Assembly: GCF_024346715.1 (NCBI RefSeq)
Contig: NZ_AP024852.1
Span: forward strand, 3,596,001 to 3,660,000
Length of the DNA: 64,000 nucleotides
Reading direction: 5' to 3'
Source: Photobacterium swingsii
GTDB lineage: Bacteria > Pseudomonadota > Gammaproteobacteria > Enterobacterales > Vibrionaceae
Below are positions 9,385-33,586 of this stretch, piece by piece. Position numbers and translations under genes: made by a program. The notes beneath the pieces were generated by a model that had not been told where the DNA came from, did no database searches, and saw only the letters and a program-made list of their open reading frames with translations. Numbering within the stretch: the stretch's first letter is position 1; each line of letters begins with the position of its first letter.

Positions 9385-9415
9385 AAGGCCAGTGATTAAA
9401 TCACTGGCCTTTTTC
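9385..9415 (+). terminator. Rho-independent terminator of pssA
   Basis: AAGGCCAGTGA and TCACTGGCCTT form an 11-bp stem with a 5-base loop, followed by a T-rich run, 28 bases after the pssA stop. Confidence 0.85.
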
Positions 9416-9560
9416 TTTACAGTCCAAAAAGCGTAATGGTATGAAACCACTGAGGTAATTACACAACATAGCTCGACCATTACTCTATATGTCGACCCTA
9501 CAGCTGCAGAGAAACCCACAAAATGATCACTCAGCGAGATCTTTTATAAACTATAAACAT

Positions 9561-9588
9561 AAAAAAGCCCGAGTCGTAAGACTCAGGC
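9561..9588 (-). terminator. Terminator of the distal tRNA-Asp-like unit
   Basis: A near copy of the tRNA-Asp terminator: AGCCtGAGTC/GACTCgGGCT with loop TTAC and a run of six T on the minus strand. One stem pair is mismatched (C-A). It closes the outermost degenerate tRNA-Asp unit and marks the end of the rRNA cluster. Confidence 0.6.
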
Positions 9589-9598
9589 TGAGTATAAG

Positions 9599-9715
9599 TA
9601 GCGAAGCGGACAGGACTTTATATAGATAAACTGCCACACCGAAAATAAGCGCCCCCCGGCGTGACAGGCCGCTGCCTTCAAGCTAAAGAGGCTAACCAAC
9701 TGAACGACCGCTTCC
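9599..9715 (-). pseudogene. Degenerate tRNA-Asp copy A
   Basis: Keeps the D-arm (TTCAGTTGGTTAG) and the anticodon arm with GTC, but the T-arm core is replaced by about 35 foreign bases and about 14 extra bases lie between D-arm and anticodon arm. The acceptor stem is still perfectly paired (GAAGCGG/CCGCTTC): compared with the intact gene, position 2 is A and its partner is T, a compensating change. The 3' end reads CTA instead of CCA. It cannot be a normal tRNA. Confidence 0.75.
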
Positions 9716-9798
9716 GCGTCATGATTCGCCAAAGTACAAATGTAAAAAAGCCCAAGTCGTACTTTCTTATTTGCAAACAAAAGGGGGCTTAGTATAAG

Positions 9799-9925
9799 TG
9801 GCGGAGCGGACAGGACTTTATATAGATAAACTGCCACACCAAAAATCAGCACATCCCCGGCGTGATAGGCCGCCGCCTTCAAGGTCAAAAGGTAAAGAGG
9901 CTAACCAACTGAACGATCGATTCCG
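9799..9925 (-). pseudogene. Degenerate tRNA-Asp copy B
   Basis: Same architecture as copy A, with the same replaced T-arm segment (TTTATATAGATAAACTGCC region on the plus strand) and a longer extra segment before the anticodon arm. The D-arm is intact. The anticodon loop is CTATCAC, so the anticodon would be ATC rather than GTC. The acceptor stem is decayed (three mismatches) though CCA is encoded. A broken terminator lies between B and A at about 9743-9790. Confidence 0.75.
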
Positions 9926-9952
9926 CACCATGATTCGCCAAAGTACAAACGT

Positions 9953-9981
9953 AAAAAAGCCCGAGTCGTAAGACTCGGGCT
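9953..9981 (-). terminator. Terminator of rRNA operon 1
   Basis: AGCCCGAGTC and GACTCGGGCT form a perfect 10-bp stem with a TTAC loop followed by six T on the minus strand, 10 bases beyond tRNA-Asp. Confidence 0.9.
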
Positions 9982-9990
9982 TAGTATAAG

Positions 9991-10067
9991 TGGCGGAGCG
10001 GACGGGACTCGAACCCGCGACCCCCGGCGTGACAGGCCGGTATTCTAACCAACTGAACTACCGCTCC
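9991..10067 (-). tRNA. tRNA-Asp (GUC anticodon)
   Basis: 77 bases, acceptor GGAGCGG/CCGCTCC, anticodon GTC in CTGTCAC, T-loop GTTCGAGTC, discriminator G and encoded CCA. It follows the 5S gene of operon 1 by 64 bases, like distal tRNA-Asp genes of E. coli rrnC and rrnH. Confidence 0.96.
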
Positions 10068-10131
10068 ACACGGTGATAAACAGTAATCTGTCTATCCGAT
10101 ACACGTCGTTCAATACGTATATCTAAATTTG

Positions 10132-10251
10132 AAGCCTGGCGATGACCTACTCTCACATGGGGAGACCCCACACTACCATCGGCGCTATTACGTTTCACTA
10201 CTGAGTTCGGCATGGGATCAGGTGGGTCCATAATGCTATGGTCGCCAAGCA
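10132..10251 (-). rRNA. rrf: 5S ribosomal RNA, operon 1
   Basis: 120 bases, from TGCTTGGCGACC to the complementary 3' end CGCCAGGCTT. Conserved CCGAACTCAG and GGTAGTGTGGGG segments match E. coli 5S rRNA. Ends set by alignment to E. coli from memory. Confidence 0.95.
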
Positions 10252-10376
10252 AATTCTGTTTTATTTACCGCCATTAGCGATAAATACAATCTGGGAAAAT
10301 CTAACTAGTGTTTACAATTTCGTTCAAACACGTCATTCAAGTGCTCATGGAGTCCGTAAAACCCCTTGGGTGTTGT

Positions 10377-13268
<2,892 letters not shown>

Positions 13269-13455
13269 ATACAACCCCAAGGGGTCTGTATGTTCAAACA
13301 ACCAAGGTTGTGTGTCTGATAAGGACACAAATTGGTTTTTCGCCGGACTCATACACAAGACACTTGAATGTGTGTTGTTTTGAGAACTCGTATTTTCTTT
13401 CGAAAATACTATTGTCATTCAATCATTCGATTGAATGTACTAGTCAGCTTTCCAG

Positions 13456-13468
13456 ATTGTTAAAGAAC
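13456..13468 (-). promoter_or_regulatory. boxA in the 16S-23S spacer, operon 1
   Basis: Reads GTTCTTTAACAAT on the minus strand, matching the rRNA antitermination boxA (consensus TGCTCTTTAACA). It sits between tRNA-Ala and 23S, as in E. coli rrn operons. Confidence 0.75.
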
Positions 13469-13527
13469 ATGTGTTAGTCCGAAGACATCCACTTTCTAAA
13501 CACACTCAAACGAATGTTTTTAGAAAG

Positions 13528-13603
13528 TGGTGGAGCTATGCGGGATCGAACCGCAGACCTCCTGCGTGCAAGGCAGGCGCTCTCCCAGCTGAGCTATAAC
13601 CCC
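13528..13603 (-). tRNA. tRNA-Ala (UGC anticodon), operon 1
   Basis: 76 bases, anticodon TGC in CTTGCAC, G3-U70 identity pair present, encoded CCA. Acceptor strand GGGGTTA leaves a U-G pair at 5-68, unlike the operon 3 copy. Confidence 0.95.
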
Positions 13604-13648
13604 AACGGTATAAAAAGACTGTACCATCACTTTTTCTGGGAGAAAAAG

Positions 13649-13725
<77 letters not shown>

Positions 13726-13800
13726 AAGTCTTTTTTGCGTTCTTTTACATTTTAACCAAGCAATCTGTGTGGACACTGCATTAAACAAGCAGTCTATCGT

Positions 13801-15343
<1,543 letters not shown>

Positions 15344-15534
15344 AAGTTTTGTTGGTCTTGCGACCGGCTCAATGAATACTGATTGAATATCGATAACTAG
15401 AAGCTAGTCATGATATTCGAATTGACTGTGCCAAATAATAAGTAAACTTGTTATTTGTATTGGTCACTCAGTTCATTGATATAATCTTTTTTGACTATTC
15501 ATTTCACGAGTGCCCACACAGATTGCATGGTCAA

Positions 15535-15547
15535 ATTGTTAAAGAAC
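15535..15547 (-). promoter_or_regulatory. boxA in the 16S leader, operon 1
   Basis: GTTCTTTAACAAT on the minus strand, 192 bases before 16S, followed by the leader arm of the 16S processing stem. The remainder of 15344-15534 is the transcribed 16S leader with no gene. Confidence 0.75.
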
Positions 15548-15597
15548 GTTGACTTTCAATGCCTTAGCGTTAAACGCTTCAGCAAGTCAGGACGCGT

Positions 15598-15625
15598 ATA
15601 ATACGCTTCTTGATTTTTAAGTCAA
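15598..15625 (-). promoter_or_regulatory. rRNA operon 1 promoter (P2-like)
   Basis: TTGACT (15620-15625), 16 bases, TATTAT (15598-15603), with GC-rich discriminator ACGCGTCC. Both hexamers equal those of E. coli rrnB P2. About 45 A+T-rich bases lie upstream, possibly an UP element. No second promoter is visible before the operon 2 terminator. Confidence 0.8.
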
Positions 15626-15712
15626 GATAAAATTTTCATCTTTTTAATCATTCGATTAAAACACAAAAACCTTATGTTGACTCCGCTCACACCACGTGGT
15701 GCTAGAGCGAAA

Positions 15713-15738
15713 TAAAAGCCCGTTGTTGCCAACGGGCT
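15713..15738 (-). terminator. Terminator of rRNA operon 2
   Basis: AGCCCGTTG and CAACGGGCT stem, 4-base loop, T-rich tail on the minus strand. It lies 10 bases after the 5S of operon 2 and about 90 bases before the operon 1 promoter. Confidence 0.85.
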
Positions 15739-15748
15739 CTCAAAATTG

Positions 15749-15868
15749 AAGCCTGGCGATGACCTACTCTCACATGGGGAGACCCCACACTACCATCGGC
15801 GCTATTACGTTTCACTACTGAGTTCGGCATGGGATCAGGTGGGTCCATAATGCTATGGTCGCCAAGCA
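15749..15868 (-). rRNA. rrf: 5S ribosomal RNA, operon 2
   Basis: Appears identical to the operon 1 5S over 120 bases. No tRNA follows; the terminator is 10 bases downstream. Confidence 0.95.
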
Positions 15869-15993
15869 AATTCGGGTTATTTACCGCCATCAGGCGATAA
15901 ATACAATCTGGGAAAATCTAACTAGTGTTTACAATTTCGTTCAAACACGTCATTCAAGTGCTCATGGAGTCCGTAAAACCCCTTGGGTGTTGT

Positions 15994-18885
<2,892 letters not shown>

Positions 18886-19072
18886 ATACAACCCCAAGGG
18901 GTCTGTATGTTCAAACAACCAAGGTTGTGTGTCTGATAAGGACACAAATTGGTTTTTCGCCGGACTCATACACAAGACACTTGAATGTGTGTTGTTTTGA
19001 GAACTCGTATTTTCTTTCGAAAATACTATTGTCATTCAATCATTCGATTGAATGTACTAGTCAGCTTTCCAG

Positions 19073-19085
19073 ATTGTTAAAGAAC
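19073..19085 (-). promoter_or_regulatory. boxA in the 16S-23S spacer, operon 2
   Basis: GTTCTTTAACAAT on the minus strand, same context as in operon 1. Confidence 0.75.
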
Positions 19086-19144
19086 ATGTGTTAGTCCGAA
19101 GACATCCACTTTCTAAACACACTCAAACGAATGTTTTTAGAAAG

Positions 19145-19220
19145 TGGTGGAGCTATGCGGGATCGAACCGCAGACCTCCTGCGTGCAAGGCAGGCGCTCT
19201 CCCAGCTGAGCTATAACCCC
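19145..19220 (-). tRNA. tRNA-Ala (UGC anticodon), operon 2
   Basis: Same sequence as the operon 1 copy, including the U-G pair at acceptor position 5-68. Confidence 0.95.
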
Positions 19221-19265
19221 AACGGTATAAAAAGACTGTACCATCACTTTTTCTGGGAGAAAAAG

Positions 19266-19342
<77 letters not shown>

Positions 19343-19417
19343 AAGTCTTTTTTGCGTTCTTTTACATTTTAACCAAGCAATCTGTGTGGACACTGCATTA
19401 AACAAGCAGTCTATCGT

Positions 19418-20960
<1,543 letters not shown>

Positions 20961-21151
20961 AAGTTTTGTTGGTCTTGCGACCGGCTCAATGAATACTGAT
21001 TGAATATCGATAACTAGAAGCTAGTCATGATATTCGAATTGACTGTGCCAAATAATAAGTAAACTTGTTATTTGTATTGGTCACTCAGTTCATTGATATA
21101 ATCTTTTTTGACTATTCATTTCACGAGTGCCCACACAGATTGCATGGTCAA

Positions 21152-21164
21152 ATTGTTAAAGAAC
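21152..21164 (-). promoter_or_regulatory. boxA in the 16S leader, operon 2
   Basis: GTTCTTTAACAAT on the minus strand; the leader 20961-21151 matches that of operon 1 and holds no gene. Confidence 0.75.
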
Positions 21165-21214
21165 GTTGACTTTCAATGCCTTAGCGTTAAACGCTTCAGC
21201 AAGTCAGGACGCGT

Positions 21215-21242
21215 ATAATACGCTTCTTGATTTTTAAGTCAA
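21215..21242 (-). promoter_or_regulatory. rRNA operon 2 promoter (P2-like)
   Basis: TTGACT, 16 bases, TATTAT, discriminator ACGCGTCC: a copy of the operon 1 promoter. Single promoter only. Confidence 0.8.
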
Positions 21243-21329
21243 GATAAAATTTTCATCTTTTTAATCATTCGATTAAAACACAAAAACCTTATGTTGACTC
21301 CGCTCACACCACGTGGTGCTAGAGCGAAA

Positions 21330-21355
21330 TAAAAGCCCGTTGTTGCCAACGGGCT
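21330..21355 (-). terminator. Terminator of rRNA operon 3
   Basis: AGCCCGTTG/CAACGGGCT stem with T-rich tail, 10 bases after the 5S of operon 3. Confidence 0.85.
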
Positions 21356-21365
21356 CTCAAAATTG

Positions 21366-21485
21366 AAGCCTGGCGATGACCTACTCTCACATGGGGAGAC
21401 CCCACACTACCATCGGCGCTATTACGTTTCACTACTGAGTTCGGCATGGGATCAGGTGGGTCCATAATGCTATGGTCGCCAAGCA
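21366..21485 (-). rRNA. rrf: 5S ribosomal RNA, operon 3
   Basis: 120 bases with the same sequence as the other 5S copies. Confidence 0.95.
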
Positions 21486-21610
21486 AATTCGGGTTATTTA
21501 CCGCCATCAGGCGATAAATACAATCTGGGAAAATCTAACTAGTGTTTACAATTTCGTTCAAACACGTCATTCAAGTGCTCATGGAGTCCGTAAAACCCCT
21601 TGGGTGTTGT

Positions 21611-24502
<2,892 letters not shown>

Positions 24503-24689
24503 ATACAACCCCAAGAGGTCTGTATGTTCAAACAACCAAGGTTGTGTGTCTGATAAGGATACAAATTGGTTTTTCGCCGGACTCATACACAAGACACTTG
24601 AATGTGTGTTGTTTTGAGAACTCGTATTTTCTTTCGAAAATACTATTGTAATTGAATCTAACGATTCAATTTACTAGTCAGCTTTCCAG

Positions 24690-24702
24690 ATTGTTAAAGA
24701 AC
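24690..24702 (-). promoter_or_regulatory. boxA in the 16S-23S spacer, operon 3
   Basis: GTTCTTTAACAAT on the minus strand. The flanking spacer has a different ATTGAATCTAACGATTCAAT inverted repeat where other operons have CATTCAATCATTCGATTGAATG. Confidence 0.75.
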
Positions 24703-24761
24703 ATGTGTTAGTCCGAAGACATCCACTTTCTAAACACACTCAAACGAATGTTTTTAGAAAG

Positions 24762-24837
24762 TGGTGGAGCTATGCGGGATCGAACCGCAGACCTCCTGCG
24801 TGCAAGGCAGGCGCTCTCCCAGCTGAGCTATAGCCCC
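24762..24837 (-). tRNA. tRNA-Ala (UGC anticodon), operon 3
   Basis: 76 bases, anticodon TGC. The acceptor strand reads GGGGCTA, giving a C-G pair at 5-68 in place of the U-G of operons 1 and 2. Fourth and last spacer tRNA of this operon. Confidence 0.95.
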
Positions 24838-24878
24838 ATAAAGTTTTACTTCTTAGGAGAAGTTCTCAATAGAGAAGA

Positions 24879-24954
24879 TGGTGGGCGATACCGGGCTCGA
24901 ACCAGTGACCCCCTCCTTGTAAGGGAGGTGCTCTCCCAACTGAGCTAATCGCCC
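24879..24954 (-). tRNA. tRNA-Val (UAC anticodon), operon 3
   Basis: 76 bases, acceptor GGGCGAT/ATCGCCC, anticodon TAC in CTTACAA, T-loop GTTCGAGCC, encoded CCA. Confidence 0.95.
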
Positions 24955-24985
24955 ACGATAGTTTGAATTCCTTCGTGAGAAAGAA

Positions 24986-25061
24986 TGGTGGGTCGTGCAG
25001 GATTCGAACCTGCGACCAATTGATTAAAAGTCAACTGCTCTACCAACTGAGCTAACGACCC
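24986..25061 (-). tRNA. tRNA-Lys (UUU anticodon), operon 3
   Basis: 76 bases, acceptor GGGTCGT/ACGACCC, anticodon TTT in CTTTTAA, T-loop GTTCGAATC, encoded CCA. Confidence 0.95.
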
Positions 25062-25062
25062 G

Positions 25063-25138
25063 TGGCGTCCCATAGGGGAGTCGAACCCCTGTTACCGCCG
25101 TGAAAGGGCGGTGTCCTAGGCCTCTAGACGAATGGGAC
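25063..25138 (-). tRNA. tRNA-Glu (UUC anticodon), operon 3
   Basis: 76 bases, acceptor GTCCCAT/ATGGGAC, anticodon TTC in CTTTCAC, encoded CCA. One base separates it from tRNA-Lys. It is the first spacer tRNA after 16S. Confidence 0.95.
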
Positions 25139-25237
25139 TAAGTGTTTCTTTCATGTTGTTGGGCAACATGAATATGTTCTTTTACATTTTAACCAAGCAA
25201 TCTGTGTGGACACTGCATTAAACAAACAGTCTATCGT

Positions 25238-26780
<1,543 letters not shown>

Positions 26781-26971
26781 AAGTTTTGTTGGTCTTGCGA
26801 CCGGCTCAATGAATACTGATTGAATATCGATAACTAGAAGCTAGTCATGATATTCGAATTGACTGTGCCAAATAATAAGTAAACTTGTTATTTGTATTGG
26901 TCACTCAGTTCATTGATATAATCTTTTTTGACTATTCATTTCACGAGTGCCCACACAGATTGCATGGTCAA

Positions 26972-26984
26972 ATTGTTAAAGAAC
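26972..26984 (-). promoter_or_regulatory. boxA in the 16S leader, operon 3
   Basis: GTTCTTTAACAAT on the minus strand. Leader 26781-26971 has no gene and matches operons 1 and 2. Confidence 0.75.
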
Positions 26985-27034
26985 GTTGACTTTCAATGCC
27001 TTAGCGTTAAACGCTTCAGCAAGTCAGGACGCGT

Positions 27035-27062
27035 ATAATACGCTTCTTGATTTTTAAGTCAA
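27035..27062 (-). promoter_or_regulatory. rRNA operon 3 promoter (P2-like)
   Basis: TTGACT, 16 bases, TATTAT, discriminator ACGCGTCC. Single promoter. The block upstream differs slightly from operons 1 and 2 (AGGTGGCGCT for ACGTGGTGCT near 27131). Confidence 0.8.
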
Positions 27063-27149
27063 GATAAAATTTTCATCTTTTTAATCATTCGATTAAAACA
27101 CAAAAACCTTATGTTGACTCCGCTCACACCAGGTGGCGCTAGAGCGAAA

Positions 27150-27175
27150 TAAAAGCCCGTTGTTGCCAACGGGCT
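27150..27175 (-). terminator. Terminator of rRNA operon 4
   Basis: AGCCCGTTG/CAACGGGCT stem with T-rich tail, 10 bases after the 5S of operon 4. Confidence 0.85.
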
Positions 27176-27185
27176 CTCAAAATTG

Positions 27186-27305
27186 AAGCCTGGCGATGAC
27201 CTACTCTCACATGGGGAGACCCCACACTACCATCGGCGCTATTACGTTTCACTACTGAGTTCGGCATGGGATCAGGTGGGTCCATAATGCTATGGTCGCC
27301 AAGCA
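27186..27305 (-). rRNA. rrf: 5S ribosomal RNA, operon 4
   Basis: 120 bases with the same sequence as the other 5S copies. Confidence 0.95.
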
Positions 27306-27430
27306 AATTCGGGTTATTTACCGCCATCAGGCGATAAATACAATCTGGGAAAATCTAACTAGTGTTTACAATTTCGTTCAAACACGTCATTCAAGTGCTC
27401 ATGGAGTCCGTAAAACCCCTTGGGTGTTGT

Positions 27431-30322
<2,892 letters not shown>

Positions 30323-30636
30323 ATACAACCCCAAAGGGTCTGTATGTTCAAACAACCAAGGTTTGTGTGTCTGATAAGGACACAAATTGGTTTTTCGCCG
30401 GACTCTTACACAAGACACTTGAATGTGTGTTGTTTTGAGAACTCGTTTTTATCATTAAGATAAAAACTATTGTCATTCAATCATTCGATTGAATGTACTA
30501 GTCAGCTTTCCAGATTGTTAAAGAGCATGTGTTTCTATCTAAAGAACCACTTTCTAATGATTTTCGGCGGCAAAAAAGCGGACTCAACAAAGGAAACCTT
30601 CATTGAATCTGCATGACGCAGAAAACAGTTAGAGAG
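30323..30636 (-). other. Operon 4 spacer between tRNA-Val and 23S
   Basis: 314 bases without a gene. It holds the 5' arm of the 23S processing stem, the boxA and A+T-rich spacer. Near the boxA it matches the other operons. From about 30530 to 30636, where operons 1-3 carry the tRNA-Ala flank, it has unrelated sequence with no tRNA. Confidence 0.7.
30514..30526 (-). promoter_or_regulatory. boxA in the 16S-23S spacer, operon 4
   Basis: GCTCTTTAACAAT on the minus strand: exact match to consensus boxA, one base better than the copies in operons 1-3. Confidence 0.8.
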
Positions 30637-30712
30637 TGGTGGGCGATACCGGGCTCGAACCAGTGACCCCCTCCTTGTAAGGGAGGTGCTCTCCCAACTG
30701 AGCTAATCGCCC
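30637..30712 (-). tRNA. tRNA-Val (UAC anticodon), operon 4
   Basis: Same sequence as the operon 3 tRNA-Val. Last spacer tRNA here; no tRNA-Ala follows. Confidence 0.95.
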
Positions 30713-30743
30713 ACGATAGTTTGAATTCCTTCGTGAGAAAGAA

Positions 30744-30819
30744 TGGTGGGTCGTGCAGGATTCGAACCTGCGACCAATTGATTAAAAGTCAACTGCTCTA
30801 CCAACTGAGCTAACGACCC
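30744..30819 (-). tRNA. tRNA-Lys (UUU anticodon), operon 4
   Basis: Same sequence as the operon 3 tRNA-Lys. Confidence 0.95.
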
Positions 30820-30820
30820 G

Positions 30821-30896
30821 TGGCGTCCCATAGGGGAGTCGAACCCCTGTTACCGCCGTGAAAGGGCGGTGTCCTAGGCCTCTAGACGAATGGGAC
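30821..30896 (-). tRNA. tRNA-Glu (UUC anticodon), operon 4
   Basis: Same sequence as the operon 3 tRNA-Glu; first spacer tRNA after 16S. Confidence 0.95.
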
Positions 30897-30992
30897 TAAG
30901 TATTTCTACCATGTTGTTGGGCAACATGGTGCTCTCTGACATTTCGACCAAGCAATCTGTGTGGACACTGCATCAAACAAGCAGTCTATCGT

Positions 30993-32535
<1,543 letters not shown>

Positions 32536-32725
32536 AAGTTTTGTTGGTCTTGCGACCGGCTCAATGAATACTGATTGAATATCGATAACTAGAAGCTAGT
32601 CATGATATTCGAATTGACTGTGCCAAATAATAAGTAAACTTGTTATTTGTATTGGTCACTCAGTTCATTGATATAATCTTTTTGACTATTCATTTCACGA
32701 GTGCCCACACAGATTGCATGGTCAA

Positions 32726-32738
32726 ATTGTTAAAGAAC
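32726..32738 (-). promoter_or_regulatory. boxA in the 16S leader, operon 4
   Basis: GTTCTTTAACAAT on the minus strand, 190 bases before 16S. Leader 32536-32725 matches the other operons apart from one missing T (about 32691). Confidence 0.75.
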
Positions 32739-32772
32739 TTTCTTCTTCGCTTTCGCTCTGAAGAGGTGCGCC

Positions 32773-32800
32773 ATTCTAAAGAAATCATCGTAAGTGTCAA
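32773..32800 (-). promoter_or_regulatory. rRNA operon 4 promoter P2
   Basis: TTGACA (32795-32800), 16 bases, TAGAAT (32773-32778), then GC-rich discriminator GGCGCACC. Confidence 0.8.
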
Positions 32801-32896
32801 ACACTTTTTGAAACTTTATTTTAGAGGCTTTCACCACACTAACTCGTTGCTTCTTTTACCTGTTTGGTAAGCAGCTCTCCGTGTCAGTGAGGCGGC

Positions 32897-32924
32897 ATTA
32901 TAGAGATTTAGATCGCACTGACAA
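32897..32924 (-). promoter_or_regulatory. rRNA operon 4 promoter P1
   Basis: TTGTCA (32919-32924), 16 bases, TATAAT (32897-32902), then GCCGCC. Hexamers and spacing equal E. coli rrnB P1. The sequence upstream (32925-32945) is T/A-rich like an UP element. P1 is 124 bases before P2, close to the E. coli spacing. The remaining bases to 33121 are upstream regulatory DNA without an ORF I believe. Confidence 0.85.
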
Positions 32925-33121
32925 GCCTTTTTATCAAAAAAATATGCAACCGGTGAACATTTAACCTAATGTGTTATTTAGCCTGCACAGGGCAACATTT
33001 GACGATCGTCACATTCACTTACTGGCAATTATAAGTCAATGAAAGTAATATCAATGTGATTCTGATGTTAAAATAACCAATAAGCATTCTTCTTACTATT
33101 TACGACGACGTAGTATTGAAT

Positions 33122-33586
33122 ATGAAATTATCCAATCAAACTTTAGTAACAATCATAGCTCTCGCTGTACTAGGGGCTTTAATCATGAGCTTTATCGATA
33201 TCTCACCTTCTATCGCCTTCGCGTTAGGTGTCATCCTATCTGGGTTAGCTGTCCACTTTATGCAAGGAACATCTTCTACAGCTGCAACTTCTGATGACTC
33301 ATCTTCTACTTCGAGTTCAAGTAAAACAATTTACGTTGGCAATCTGCCTTATCGTGCAAATGAAAATGACGTAAAAGAGTTATTTTCTGAACATGGTGAA
33401 GTCTTCGCTGTTCGCCTAATGAAAGACAAACGTACAGGTAAACGTAGAGGGTTTGGCTTTGTTGTTATGAATAGTGCCGATGTCGCAACGGCTATCACTA
33501 ACCTAAACAACAAAGAATACGGCCAACGCACACTGAAAGTACGTGAGGCTAATGAGCCTAAAAATGGGGAAGATTTAGATTCTTAA
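33122..33586 (+). CDS. Membrane-anchored RRM RNA-binding protein
   Basis: 154 residues from ATG 33122 (a TTG at 33116 in the same frame is possible; neither has a strong ribosome-binding site). Residues 7-25 and 29-47 are two hydrophobic helices, followed by a Ser/Thr/Asp-rich linker (50-68) and one RRM domain: RNP2 IYVGNL at 70-75 and RNP1 RGFGFVVM at 109-116. Aromatic residues at the usual RNA-stacking positions are present. The hairpin topology would put the RRM in the cytoplasm next to the inner membrane. RNA target unknown. Its end overlaps the convergent murI by 29 bases. Confidence 0.85.
   Translation: MKLSNQTLVTIIALAVLGALIMSFIDISPSIAFALGVILSGLAVHFMQGTSSTAATSDDSSSTSSSSKTIYVGNLPYRANENDVKELFSEHGEVFAVRLMKDKRTGKRRGFGFVVMNSADVATAITNLNNKEYGQRTLKVREANEPKNGEDLDS

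Noticed and set aside
9357..9560. Possible integration site or mobile element beside tRNA-Asp
   Set aside because: No integrase, attachment-site duplication or phage genes; the repeated DNA is tRNA and terminator sequence only.
9583..9888. A 101-codon minus-strand frame over the tRNA-Asp-like units
   Set aside because: Its internal repeats come from the duplicated tRNA-like DNA; no start signal or domain.
9561..10067. CRISPR-like repetition near tRNA-Asp
   Set aside because: Only three units of about 200 bases, each tRNA-derived with a terminator; no short regular repeats or cas genes.
24748..24948. A 66-codon plus-strand frame in the operon 3 spacer
   Set aside because: It is antisense to tRNA-Ala and tRNA-Val.
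32640..32870. A 76-codon plus-strand frame in the operon 4 leader
   Set aside because: It covers boxA and rRNA P2 on the opposite strand and lacks homology or a ribosome-binding site.
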